From contig NC_058493.1 of the NCBI RefSeq assembly GCF_020382885.2, positions 29,242,067 to 29,306,066 on the forward strand: DNA of 64,000 nt. Direction: 5' to 3'. Positions 23,731 to 36,094 of the stretch are shown piece by piece (position 1 is the first letter of the stretch; the number at the start of each line of letters is the position of its first letter). The notes beneath the pieces are model-generated. The model made no database searches. It had not been told where the DNA came from and worked only from the letters and a program-made list of their open reading frames with translations. The DNA is from Scatophagus argus. Its lineage: Eukaryota > Chordata > Actinopteri > Scatophagidae. Position numbers and translations under genes: made by a program.

Positions 23731-26700
23731 TTATACAAACATTTTATCATATTCCTTTAAGGTTGGTAAAGTGACCTCTGACCTTCTGAGCAGCTCCTGT
23801 GTGGACACCTGTCCACCATCGCTGTCCTCGTCACTGTCCTCTGAGCTGCTGTCTGACGCCTCCTTCCTACTCCTCTTCTTCTGCTCCTTCCCTTTGTGTT
23901 TGTGCTTCTTATGTTTCTTCTTCTGGGGAGAAACGACTCATGAAGTCAGAGGAAAGAACCAAGCAGTCAGGACAATGAGATGTTTTGTTTTCACTTTTCT
24001 TTTTCTACCTTCTTCTCCTTCTTGTGTTTGTGCTGCTTCTTGTTCTTGTGTTTCTTCTCTTTGCTCATCTTTCTGGGTTTCTCCTGCTCGCCAGGGGAGC
24101 AAAGGGAGGTGGCTCCACCTGTGGCTGAACAGGCAGAGTTCACACTTTTAAAAACAGCTACATAAACACACACCTACATTTTATTCTGCATTTTCACTCT
24201 TCTTGACAAACTGCCTTAAATAAAACAAATCTGCCCCTGAACACACACCACAGACTGTTCTGTCTGCCACGTGTTGTTCGGATGAGTAAAATTCATCCGA
24301 CTCTCCATCAGCAGGGGGGGCGAGTAGAAACTGAATGAATTTTCATTTTTGGGTGAACTGTTCCTTTAATGAGCTGACCTGTCTGTGCTGACAGCAGAGC
24401 AGCTGAAGGAGGCGGCAGCTTCGGACCAAACTCCTCCTCTTGTTGCGTGGAGTTCTGAGATGAGACCACCGCTTTTAACAAAGAAACAAACACACACACA
24501 CACGTGAGCAGAGACGACACACCTGAGCTTCTCACACCTGCTGTCACATTTCACTTCTTTCACTTCTTCTTTACGTGAACTCCCCACGCAACCCACAGCC
24601 TTTCACAGCACACGAAACTTTCTCGTTCGTCATCGCGAGACCGAGTGCTCAGGTCACGTGATGATGAAGGCTCTGCGAACAGACCAGAAAGTGCACTCAC
24701 CATTCTCACCTGTCTGCTGGCTGAGGGTGACGGAGGAGGACGTGACGGAGGAGGAGGCGAGGTTGAAGAGGTTCACCGGCTCAACTCTGACCTCAGCCTC
24801 CTTTGAGTCTTTTACATCATCCTCATCGCTGCTCTCTCCCTCTGATGAAGAGGAGGGCTTCTCATCAGAGGAGCCAGAAAAGATGGCTTTGAACAGATCC
24901 ATGGGAGGCCTGCTCTCATCCTCCACCTCCTCCTCCTCTTCTCCGTCACCTTCTTCCTTCTTGTCTGAGCTCTGCTGGTCTGCTGCCTTGGTCCACATGA
25001 AGAGAGCACAAGGTCAGATTTCCATGGTCACGTTCCTGTTCTCCACAGGATAAAAGCTTAACATCTGTGGACTCTACCTCTGTTCTGCTGTCTGGACTTT
25101 TCCTGTTGGTGCAGGTGGAGGAAGGTGGGGCAGGTAACGCAGGTAACACAGGTACGGCTGTTTGTTCGCGTTTGGTCTCCGTTTGGTTTCGTGCATCCGT
25201 GAGAAGCTCACTCAGCGGGTCACTTCTCTTCTTCTCCTCCTTCTGGTCTGAGACATCCCACCGAGACTTCTTCCCAGGTTCTGGAGGCTTTGGAGGAGCT
25301 GAGGAGAGGAGGAGGAGGAGGAGGAAGAGGAGGAGGCAAACAGGCAAACTGATGTTCAAATGACCAATGAATATCACAAGACTGCAGCTGAAAATGCAGT
25401 GAAAAGCAGAGATATGAAAGCTAAAAGGAAAACCTGAGGACGCCTGCAAGTTAAATAGTAACGTTTGTGATGCTGCTAGACTCCAACACCAAGAGGTAAA
25501 ACACCAGTCCGGTCCTGTGCGGTCCGGTGGTTCACTTCATCTCACACCAGTATGAACATGAAGCTGATTTCTGTTGTCCTGCCTCATACACTCTGCTGCT
25601 GTCCACGTGTTGGCCACCTTTCACACTACAGCTCATTATGGTAAAGTATGGTGCCAAGTACTTAAACAAGAACGCAGGTAAACCCAAACCAAAACCAACT
25701 GCAGCTCTGCATTCATTTAGTTCTGGTTGGCTTCAAATGCAGCTGAAGGTTATGAAGGTTTGTATTATGTATAAAAATCAAACACATCCACAACATCATG
25801 TAAACGTGTATAAATACAAAGCAGGAAGGACACAAACTTACCTGCTGTGTCTCTGCTCTCGGCCACAGTCAGGAAGTTGAACACTGAAAATCTGTCTCTC
25901 TTCACCTTCGGCAGACCAACCAGACCGGACCTGCGAGTCAGCAACACACAAGTCCTGAACACGAAAGTACAGGCCCACAATACTGCAGTACCTTTACTAC
26001 AGCAAGCCCACAGTACTGCAGTACCTTTACTCTTGATACTTCCATGTTGCTGATATTACTTCTATACTTTGAGTAGCTGTGCAGGCTTTTATTCATTATA
26101 GAGTATTTTCACATTATTGTAGTCGTACTTTGACTTGTGAGAAGTAAGTGTGTGTGTGTGTGTGTGTGTGTGTGTTGTACCCAGGGTAGGGGTCGGGGAT
26201 GTTGAACCTCTTGCACAGCAGTTTGTCAGGATGCCATTCAAATGTTTCTCTGGTCAGCCTTCCAAACATTTTCATTTTAACGGCGGCCTGTTTGTCGTCC
26301 TCGTCGCCCTGACAACCAAACAACCACAACCAGCAGCTCAGATTTACAACCAAAGTGAAACTGGGTGCAGTAACCGAACGCTCCCTGCAGAGGAGAAGAC
26401 TGAACACACCCCAAACACACGTCAGCTTTCACTTTTCATTTCATATTCACACAGACATTCAGACTGAAGGACAGAAGTGTCTCCTTCCAGCTCACCTCCT
26501 GATCGCGGTTGACCTCCACGCTGTCCTCGTCCTCCTGGTGTTTGGCTCTGGTGAAACGGGAGGAGAGCGAGGAGGAGGTGGGTCTGTACAGGATGGAGGC
26601 TCGGACAAACTCCTCCCTCTCCCTGCTGCGCTCCCACTCGGTCAAGGCCGGGTCCAGACTCTGTTCCAGGGCGTCTGAGACACAGAGACAGCTGTTACAC

Positions 26701-29700
26701 CTGTTTTCAGGTTCACTTGAGACCAAGAGTGACTCTTCTGTCTTGTGTTCTGCTAAACCTTGCTGGACACGTGTCCACAGGTGAAGAGACTATGGACAGA
26801 CACCCTGAGCCTCCTACCTTTGTCTCCCTGTTTCAGGCAGCTCAGGTAGAGCTCGTAGCGCGCCTGTTTGCTGGGGTTCTTCTCGAACGGCTTGAAGGTC
26901 TGAGAGGAGGTCTGGACGCCTCTCCAGGCCGCCAGCGCCTCCTGCTGAAGGCCAGAGGAGGCCACGCTGGTTACAGCTGACGACCTCGCAGACAGCAAGG
27001 CATCATGGGAGTCCGCAGCGGTGGCTTTGGTGGAGGAGCTGCGGAGGTTGAGCAGTCGCTCTCTGTCTTCAGGTCTCAGCAGCTCCATGACTGAGCTGGG
27101 ACCTGATCCAGATTCAGGACCAGAACAGGAAGAAGGAAAAGTTTTCTACCGGCGCTCACCAGTTTCATCGATTTTAAATACACTATACAGACAAAAGTAT
27201 TGGGACAGCTCAATTTTCAGTTCGACTAAATGTTGAAATTATTTATTTATTTATTTATTTTTAATCAGCCCTGATGTTTGTGTTAACTGGATTTGCAAAG
27301 ATCAACTCGTCTTTGGTTTTACGCCCTGAAAACTTTCATTTAGATTTCACAACAACAGCCTGAATTTATCCTGGTGGGGTTTTGCAGGTTATGAAGCGCA
27401 GCAGGACTTTACACTGTTGAGTCTTTTTCTACCTTGCAGGGCGTCCTCTCCCAGCAGCGTCCTCCTCTGTCCCGAGTCCAGCTGGTGCCGTCCCCCTCCT
27501 CCTCCTCCTCCTCCTCCTCCTGAAGACTCCTCTTTAACCAAGTGGCCCCTGGAGGTCCTGAGAGCCTCGGCCAGCGCTGGACTGACCCCAGACAGACTCG
27601 AAACATCGAGGGATGGACGGAAACGATGGACTGGAAGATAGTTACTGGGCAGAGAGGGAGGAGGGAAGATCTAGAGATGGACAGGAAGTGAGGTGAATGA
27701 CAGAGTTTCTGCAGACAGACAGACAGGCAGACAGACAGGCAGGAAGATGTTTGAAGCGGCTCACTGTTTTTTCTTCAGCGGGTTTTTGGGCCAGAGTGAA
27801 GCCCTCCAGGATTTTGCCGAGGTACGAGCTGTCTTTGTTTTTGTCTGTGAACGAGTGGAAAAAACAGAAGCAGAAGAATAAATGATGACTTTCCCAATGT
27901 TTATTAATGAAGACTTCACTACAACAACAACTGCATTCAGTATTTCTGAAGAGAGACACGGCTGAGGAAACATATGTAACTGTGGTTTTTGGGTGAACTG
28001 TCCCTTTTAGCACGCTAACACTCGACACATCAGCCCGTTTCTCAACATTTTAGCTGTGATATTTGGTGAACACACATCACCTCTTTTCTTGGTGTACTGC
28101 TGTGGAGCCGTCCAGCCGTACAGCCCGTCTCCAGGCTCCTCCTCTCCCAGCACCGTGTCGTATCTGGACATGGAGTCTCTGTGGTAAACGTCTTCATCGT
28201 CATCATCCTCCAGGGCCCCCACCCCGAACGCCTGCAGGTCAGAGGTCAGCAGCAACGTTCAGGTGCAAAACAGAGTTTTTTTTCTGTTGAAAGATGATCC
28301 GGACTTCAGAGATCCCACCTGTCCAGCCACGCCTCCTCTCCGCGAGCCTCTGTGTGCATCTCCGAACAGTCGACTCCTCGCCTCGGACTGCGGGTTGAAC
28401 AGGCTGATGTGTTCAGGTGCTCCTCGGCCCTGCAGCGCCAGCCCCGGGTCCAATCCGCGGTACCCCAGACCCTGAAGCCCCTGCTTAGGGTTGAAGTCCA
28501 CCGGAGTCACGTCTTTTGGGGCGAAGGTGACATTCCCTGGAGCAAAGTCTTCATCCTCATCATCATCCTGCGGGAATGAGGAAGGAAGTGACTTTGATTG
28601 GTGACAACAAGAACAACAAACTTTCTCAGGTTCTCAGATGTTCTTCAGCTTGAAGCTGGTTTTCATTTGCCCTCAGTCCCATCTGTCTTGTGGACAAACC
28701 ATCAGACTGTTGTCAGCGTCTCACCCACCTCTGAGTCCTCTGATCCAGCAGGGGGCAGCGCGCAGCCGTAAATTCTGCTCCCTCCATCTGTCAGGATGAG
28801 AAAAACGATAAAGCAAAATGACGGGACTCAGAACACAGACTGAAGGACAGATCGAAGAAAGATATTCTGAAAGTTAAAACACAGAGGAAAATAAACTACA
28901 CCAACAAATTCCCATTTTCACTCATTAATAAAGGCTGAAAGCAGATGTGCCAACATCTGTTTAGTCTTCTGAGAGTCATATTTTGGTTTGAGACGTTTCG
29001 ATGAATATTTTCTTCCACCATGAGAGCTAAAGAGAGCTGACGCACCAGTCTGCTGCCGGCGAGCTTTCCTCTTCACACGAGGCCCCACACCCTGACCCTC
29101 CTTCCAGCCCATCCTCTTCAGCAGCTCCACCCCGATGGACAACCTGACACACAAAACCAACACACCTCAGAATCCACATCACAGCACCAGCAAACACAAG
29201 GTTTCACTGCCTTCCTGAAACACACACACACTCCCGGACTCATTCAGGCTCACTGAATGTCTGCTGAAATGTTGAATGTGCTTGAATTTTTGTGATTTGA
29301 AGAATTTGTATTAACATTTTATCTACCAGGACTTTCTATGATCAGTTAATCCTCTGGCAGGGTTATTTAGTCTAAAAATGGAAAAAATAATTAAAACTTC
29401 ATCATTAGTCCAAAATGAAGTCTTAAGCTGTTTTTCTTAAGCTTCACTTTATTTGAATTTAATTTAAACCCAGCACTGCAGCAGTGAGTGTGGAGGAGAT
29501 CGTGTGTTTCGTTTCTCACTACGACTGCCTGCCTGCTTCCACTGTGGGACGCATTCCACATGACATCACTTCCTTTCACCCATTTTGATTTTTAACTGAA
29601 TTTAGGTTTAACTGAACAAAACACACATCATACTCTGTGACCCACACATGAGCAAACCATCCTGCGGGACCCTGCAGGACTCGATCCTTTAAAATCCTGC

Positions 29701-31864
29701 AGGACTCTGCAGGACCCGCCAGTCTAATTTAAGCAGAAGCAGATTTGGGATTTCTGGAACAACTTCACCTGTTGACAGGTGAGGACTGTCCAGTAACGGA
29801 CATGAGGACGACATACTGGATCAATAAATCCAGAACACGTCCTCGTTCATGACGGACCAGGACGTCCCACTTCCCGTGTGTGTTTTGGCACTCAACATGG
29901 GCAGTGCTTTCAGGTGACACAGACGCAGTGTGGGAATGTTGGCGGCTACCTTGCAGGTGTGATCAGCTCCTCCAGCAGCGTGTCTCCGGGGATCAGGGCT
30001 GCCTGAGCGCTGACGGCTCTCGCCTTCTCTCTGGCCTCGTCTCTGCGACTGGACGAAAACTCCTGACTGGTGGTGATCTCCCTGGGAGCGATGCCGTGCT
30101 CGCTGAAGTCCTGACGCACAACAACAACAACAAAGATGTATCAGCGTCAAAGCTCTGATCCTAAATCACACTTTATGGACAAGCAGTACAGCACAGACCG
30201 CTAAAGCACGGACTAAAGATCATATAACCTCAAACTCTGTCTTGAAAGCAGTTGTGTCCGAACACGACAGCTGGGCTGGACTTTCAACCAGGAGAGAAAA
30301 GGTTTTAAAATTCTCCCTCAGTGAACATCAACACTTTGGTTTTCACTGTCTTTGACTTTGATGTAGCAGGAAAGTAACGATCAGAGCTGGAGTCTCAAAC
30401 GTAAAGTCAGACACACACATTACAAACACAACAAAAACACGTGATTTGTCTCAGTTTTCTGTGCTTCTCCTCTACCTCCTCATCCATGAAATCTTCGGGC
30501 TTGGCATGATGTTTCTCAGCTTTCTGTTGCCGTGACGACACAAAGGTTGATGGGGCCCAGCCTGAAGCATAAGAACTCCACACAGTCACATTTCACATCT
30601 GGAAATAAACGTGGCTCCAGCCAATCAACAAAACAAAATTTTAACAAAATGAACCTAAGCAGTGGATCACCACTGATCCAGATCCTGGACTAACTGACTT
30701 GGTCCCTTCAAACACAGCAGGTCAGCAGATGCTGTGATGCGGCAGCACTGACCTTGTTTAGAGCCGACAGTGTTGAAATAACCGGCCGAAAACCCTCCAG
30801 TGAACGCTCCGTGGAACCTCTGATACCGTCCCTTCTCATCCTTCACCGTCTGCTCGTGGAGCGGGACGGGCTTCTTCAACGGCTCGTCTGCGACACACAC
30901 ACGCGTTTTATACACACACACTGTCCTGCACTTCGGCAAACATTTAAAAATACTCCAGTGAAAGTCCTGCATTTTATAATTTACACAAGTAAAAGTACAC
31001 CGTAGAAATACTAGCAGTAACAATAACAGTATTTAATGCAACATATGGCTTCCAGAGTGACGTGGACCCGTCAGCAGTGTGTGTAGGTGCATCATGTTTC
31101 CTCCGTATTTCAAATACAATTTTCAAATGAAGAAGCGTGACAATCAGCAGTCAGATAAAAGCAGCAGTGGGATGAAAAGTATAACATTTCCGTCTGAGAA
31201 AGAAAAAATAATACCAAAATACTGTGAGTAAATGACTTTGCTTTTGCTTTGAACAAATCTCAATTAATTTGTGTTTAGACAAAACGGAATAGAGAATTTC
31301 CTTTGTTCGCTTGTGGCGTAAAGCTTACGTGCTCAGGGTTTTATATGAATAGTTGAACACCACCACTCCACGTCGACAGAAATGTCTATTATTTAACTAG
31401 TTTGATGCTGCCGTCCTTCATCTCCCTTTGCTCCAGGGAGGAAAAAAGTTTGAGATTTGAATGGAATAATTTTCTGGTTTGAGAACAACTTACAGGCCGA
31501 ATTCACAACTGGACGGTGAAGATTTGAAACAGATCTTAAGTGAATATCCAGCGCTGTGTCGGTTCAGCAGGTGAGCGCGAAAACATCGAACAGGTTGATA
31601 TTTGAATGGAGCTTGGTTTACAATCAGGGGCTAGGCTAACAACTGAGCGCTTGTCGTTAGCTAGCTGCCTCGTTAGCTTAGCATCTGAAAGTGTCCGCGG
31701 GAAACATCGTGGCTCGTTTCTCGCCATATGAAACATACGCAAAGTGCTTCAGTGCAGACGGACGGGTCGTAGATGTTTTTAAAGTTTGCTCTACCTTCTT
31801 CTAGAGGCTCCAGCGGAGTTCCGTATGTCACGAAATCCTCGTCGCTGTCACTGTCGGACGCCAT
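23731..31864 (-). CDS. gpatch1: G patch domain-containing protein 1
   Basis: GPATCH1 is a nuclear, spliceosome-associated G-patch protein; such proteins activate DEAH-box helicases. Nineteen exons (minus order): 31795-31864, 30753-30887, 30476-30561, 29950-30110, 29046-29143, 28729-28787, 28319-28567, 28081-28231, 27765-27844, 27433-27670, 26818-27102, 26496-26674, 26181-26308, 25842-25930, 25078-25298, 24710-24986, 24379-24471, 24009-24124, 23731-23922. They sum to 2,907 nt, 968 aa, in frame. The N-terminus [20 protein letters not shown] and [20 protein letters not shown] are family hallmarks. The G patch (about 152-185) holds [16 protein letters not shown]. Later blocks [21 protein letters not shown] and [19 protein letters not shown] also match. 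The C-terminus is Lys-rich, then acidic. A run of about ten Gly near 414 is coded by a GGA microsatellite. The last residues after LLRR differ from human. Two donors 9 nt apart end exon 16. Confidence 0.96.
26149..26176. repeat. (GT)n microsatellite beside GPATCH1 exon 13
   Basis: A pure GT run ends five bases before the exon 13 donor (minus strand reads CA repeat just inside intron 13). CA-rich intronic tracts next to donors can act as splicing regulators in vertebrates. Confidence 0.9.
27238..27262. repeat. (TTTA)n microsatellite in GPATCH1 intron 10
   Basis: About five perfect tetranucleotide units followed by T-rich sequence. Confidence 0.85.
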
Positions 31865-32265
31865 GTTTTACTACAAGTACGGTAGGCGCAGAAAGACAAA
31901 TGACGCGGCCGAAGTCGAAAGGTTTATCAGTGATTTCAGCAGTAGACGAATGGGCGGCATATGTGGCAGAGACGCCTAGACCTTCAAACTTTAAAAACAA
32001 CAATAACAACAAACAGCTCATGATATTTTGAAAAAACAATAAAAACGTTTCATTAAATGATTACACTTTTTGTGTGTACTTGTTACAAAAATGGTAAACT
32101 TTCATGCATGTGTCAGTTTTTCTGTGAGAGGGGGGTGCACATGTTTTTACAGCAGTGAAGGAGCTTTCAATAGTCTGAGAATCATTTTAATTCATTTCAG
32201 AATAAAATAACAGAAGCATTAAAAATGACTTATATCTCTTCATGTGGGGTATTGATCATTACTGA
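31865..32265. promoter_or_regulatory. GPATCH1 upstream region
   Basis: This contains the GPATCH1 5' UTR and presumably its promoter, including a GC-richer stretch at 31880-31920 (AATGACGCGGCCG). No divergent partner gene is visible. The far part is AT-rich and featureless. Confidence 0.45.
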
Positions 32266-32548
32266 TGAAGAAGAAGAAGAATCACTTTATTGACAGTATA
32301 TATATTTTTACACACACACACTGAATTCGTCTTCTGCATTTGACCCATCCTTAGTTGAACACACACATGCAACACCCGGCAAATTACATGCAGTGAAACA
32401 CACACAGGAGCAGTGGGCAGCATCAAGCGCCTGGGGAGCATATTGGGGGGTTAAGTGCCTTGCTCAAGGGCACATCATTTTTCGCATTAATCACTCCCAA
32501 ATTTTTGCTGCCTGTCCAGTGGGGGAATCGAACCGGTGACCCTTTTTT
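32266..32548 (-). mobile_element. 5'-truncated tRNA-derived SINE
   Basis: Read on the minus strand it starts at a Pol III B box (GGTTCGATTCC) and runs through a body with CCTTGAGCAAGGC. It ends in TCAATAAAGTGATTCTTCTTC, a tail typical of teleost retroposons. The A-box part is missing, so it is 5'-truncated. Its body is related to the fuller SINE at 49757-50024, and its tail to a fragment at 54480-54580. Family name not assigned. Confidence 0.75.
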
Positions 32549-33514
32549 ATCTGTTTTCATTACAATGGATTTATGAAAACTCCTGGTCAGATTTGTCCCA
32601 CAGCCAGTTATTTGTTGTGCTGCACCACTGACGGCACCTCAGGACACTGAGCTGTTGGGCCCCTGAAGCTTGCAGACGGCGCCTGCGGACACAGCGGTGG
32701 CGGAGCACTTGGTGCAGTCGTAACAGCTTGAGACGACTTTTGTGTCCGCGATCAGACTCCCTGAGACCAGCATCACCTCCATCGTCACAAAGACCCAGCA
32801 GCCCTCTTACTGCCTCTCTCCTTCATCCAGTGCAGTAAGTGAGTCAGTTTGGTGTCCGATCCAGATCGGTGCTGACCTGCCCACCTTCCAGGACACACAC
32901 ACACCTCCAGGGTCAGGAAACACTCAGGGGGTATCAGTGCAGCTTCTCCCCTCCACTGCACTTACAGAGCAGTGTTCACTAAAGCTACCATAGAGCAGAA
33001 AAATGGGGCATATAAACACCATCTGATTTCAGCACAATTCCTGCGCAATAACCCTGCAACAATAAATAATGTTTTTTCTATATGTAACACACTATGAGCA
33101 GTGTAGATACGCATATTAAATTATTGAAGAAGTGTGTTATGTTCACTGCAGCCTCGGAGGAGCAGAGGTGTCGGCTATCACATGTCCATCCAAAGCACAC
33201 AACAGTTTGTCATTTGTTTTCTTTGAGCCTGGAATCACTCAAAACCCCCTCAGTGATCTATAAAACCTCACGCTGCTCGACACAAACCGAGCGCCTGGCT
33301 CAGCAGAAAGCTGAGGCTCCGTTCAGATCCAAATCTGAGACCCCCTCGACTACACAGAAAACACAGCCTCCCTGCTCCGTGTAACATAACCAAGACACTA
33401 AACTTCAGGGGGTTTAAACCAACTGAACCTGGGACGAGCTGCACAGAGCTCTGCGTGGGGGGTGGAGGGTCACTTTGGTGGTGTAACGTGCATTTTATTG
33501 GACGGAATGGAGCC
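32549..33514. other. Intergenic, one coding-like short ORF
   Basis: Most of this stretch shows nothing recognisable. On the minus strand, 32639-32782 is a 47-codon ORF with coding-like composition and a Cys cluster (CYDCTKC), discussed as a finding. No acceptor or poly(A) signal makes it a convincing gene. Confidence 0.35.
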
Positions 33515-34003
33515 TGAAATAAAGGCTGGGACTGAGCCGGGACAGAGCCAGACCAAGTGACTGAGCACAGCTGAAACCAAGTCTGAACAGAGCCAGAAGA
33601 TTACCAGGACAAAGCCAGAAGAGAACAAGGAAAGAGCCTGAAGAGGATCAGGACTGAGCCAGAAACGAGACTGAACACATCTGGAACGAAATTTGACAAG
33701 AGCTGGACAGAACCAGAGGACGGCTGGGACAGAACCAGAGGACGGCTAGGACAGAACCAGAGGACAGCTGGACAGAACCAGAGGACAGCTGGACAGAACC
33801 AGAGGATGGCTGGGACAGAACCAGAGGACAGCTGGGACAGAACCAGAGGACAGCTAGGACAGAACCAGAGGACAGCTGGACAGAACCAGAGGATGGCTGG
33901 GACAGAACCAGAGGACAGCTAGGACAGAACCAGAGGACAGCTGGACAGAACCAGAGGATGGCTGGGACAGAACCAGAGGACGGCTAGGACAGAACCAGAG
34001 GAC
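33515..34003 (+). repeat. 21-22 bp minisatellite with degenerate left flank
   Basis: About 14 units of GGACAGAACCAGAGGACAGCT (plus G or A) run from 33705 to 34003. Variant units (GGATGGCTG, GGACAGCTA, GGACAGCT) recur in the same order, giving a roughly 65-bp higher-order period. From 33515 to 33704 similar words (GACAGAGCCAGA, GGACTGAGCCAGA) occur with substitutions and irregular spacing, as if an older part of the array. Confidence 0.9.
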
Positions 34004-34953
34004 AATTGTCAGCAAGCATTTTGACAAAAGACAAATTTTGTCCTTTAAATTATTTCACTCTTTCAGTGCTTGGAAAAAATCCTTGCGTTTCCTTATCAGA
34101 GCCATCCTAAACAAACAAATGAATAAGGTGAAAATAAAACATGTTAGATTTAGAAATATACGGCACCTTGGAGGAAAATCAAAGATAAATGTTGGTCATG
34201 TGAGGAAGTTCACGTCACTCCTGCTTGTGACCACTAGGGGTCGCCCTCAGCACACAGTTCACAGGTTTAACGCGTCATCACAGATGGGAGAGAAGTACTG
34301 CACTTTTTACTTTCCACTACACTGCATTCCTTCCACGTACATACTGGTTACTGCATTCACGGTGAGATGGAGGCAGACTTTGTTAGCTGCTGCCTTGTGT
34401 CTCTGTCGAGTCGTGTTTTTTCTGTCTTTGCATTTTAATGGAGACAGAATATCCTCAGTCTGGCTGTGATCCATTAACTGATCTGAGAGCAGGCAAATCC
34501 ACAACCCTGTTGTCACCAGACAGCAGCAGCTGAGGCCTTGTCTCTCACAGGATGATGCAGATAACAACACGCGTGTGGCTGCAGCAGTGACAGGAAACAG
34601 GAAACATTAGGACCCTTTACTTCTGTAAAAGTACTAATACCACACTGTAAAATACACCATTACAAGTAAAAGTACTGCATTCAAAACCCTAAGTAAATAA
34701 AAGTAAAAGTATTCAGTGCAACTTTTGGGTTCAGCTTCAGATGATTTTAATGATTCATCTGTTTTATTTATAATTTATCAACTAATTGATGACAAATTAT
34801 ATATAAATACTGTTTGTTAGTTTTATTTTTAATGTGAAAATGTTAAAATAAAACTTCTCCACAGGTCAGATGGGCAGGTCAAAAGTGAAGTAAAGTGTCA
34901 TGCAGCCCCAAGTAAAATAGACATATTTAAGAGTGACAAAACAACACCAGCGT
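34004..34953. other. Intergenic, dispersed AAGTAAAAGTACT-type repeat
   Basis: No gene is visible. Around 34290-34340 and 34612-34725 are copies of an AT-rich dispersed sequence with repeated words such as AAGTAAAAGTACTGCAT. The same words recur at 30960, 36905, 56300, 59935, 60875 and 61580. Confidence 0.5.
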
Positions 34954-35008
34954 AACACCTGTTTAACACCTGTTTAACACCTGTTTAACACCTGCTTAAC
35001 ACCTGTTT
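34954..35008 (+). repeat. Five tandem copies of AACACCTGTTT
   Basis: Exactly five 11-bp units (55 bp), one with a T-to-C change. Each unit holds a CACCTG E-box and a T-box-like half site (AGGTGTT on the other strand). Confidence 0.9.
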
Positions 35009-35274
35009 ACTGGTCGGTCAGCTGAAATGACCTTTGCTGACATCCACAGCTGAAGTAAAGGATGTGAGCTGCTCGGCTGCTGTTGGAGCAGCGTTACACC
35101 TCCTCAGCTCAAAATGTCATCATGGCGCGATAACGCCGAGCCGGCAGCAGCCGCCTGAAATATTAAAGACACCAACACTCAGCCTGCCGGAGAGAAACTC
35201 ACGACTAAAGCAGTTAGAGCTGCTTGTGATCTCCCTCTGCAGGTCTGCTGCATGAGGCAACACACTGCAACACC

Positions 35275-35305
<31 letters not shown>

Positions 35306-35378
35306 TGTGTGTGTGTGTGAGAGAGAGTGAGTGTGTGTGTGTGTGAGAGAGTGTCTGAGTGTGTGAGTGTGTGTATGT
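35275..35378. repeat. (GT)n/(GA)n compound microsatellite
   Basis: Alternating GT and GA blocks with clear repeat-unit switches, followed by a purine-rich stretch to about 35590. Confidence 0.9.
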
Positions 35379-35715
35379 GGGGAGAAGAGGATGAACGGCT
35401 GCACAAAAGAGGGTGAAGTGAGAGAAGCAAAGGGGGAGACGGAGGAGGATGGAGAAACAGGGAGGACAAGGAAGGCAATGAGAAAGGAAAGGACGGGAAG
35501 ACAGGGAGGAAGTAAGGAAGGAAAGGAGGATACAGAGAGTGAAAAACAGGAGGCATTAAAAAACATATGAAGTATAACAGAAGGAGGTAGAGAAGGAAAG
35601 CAGCAGTTTGTAGTCACTTCCTGTATGCAGTCGGGTGTTTGACAGAGTGCTGAACCTCCACCCATCTCGTCACATCCAGTCAGGATCCTCTCACCTGTCA
35701 CCACTGAACCAGCTC

Positions 35716-35769
35716 ACCTGTGGACCGGTCCGGACTGGTGTGGACCTGTGGACCGGTCCGGACTGGTGT
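35716..35769 (+). repeat. Tandem duplication, 26 bp with 28-bp period
   Basis: A 26-bp segment beginning ACCTGTGGACCGGTCCGG at 35716-35741 is repeated exactly at 35744-35769 after GG. It contains the palindrome ACCGGT. Confidence 0.85.
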
Positions 35770-36053
35770 CCTGTTCCGGCTGGTTGTAGCTGCCAGCACA
35801 CTCACAGCAGATCATCACAGTGTGTCTTATTATGGAGCAGAGAAGAAAAGGGAAAAGGCAGTAAACATGGAAATGTAGAAATACAGAAAATAGAAAAAGC
35901 TATGAAAGAATGAAGCAGGAAAGGGAAGAAGAAGACAGACAGGTAGGGAAGGAAATGAAAAGATAGGAAAGGAAATGAGGAAAGAAACATGGGGTGCAGA
36001 GGATATAGAACACCCCCCCGTGTGTATGTGTGAATGTGTGTGCGTGCGTGTGA

Positions 36054-36058
<5 letters not shown>

Positions 36059-36094
<36 letters not shown>

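Noticed and set aside
33705..34003. Regular 21-22 bp repeats, considered as a CRISPR-like array
   Set aside because: Units are directly adjacent without unique spacers and the DNA is vertebrate; this is a minisatellite.
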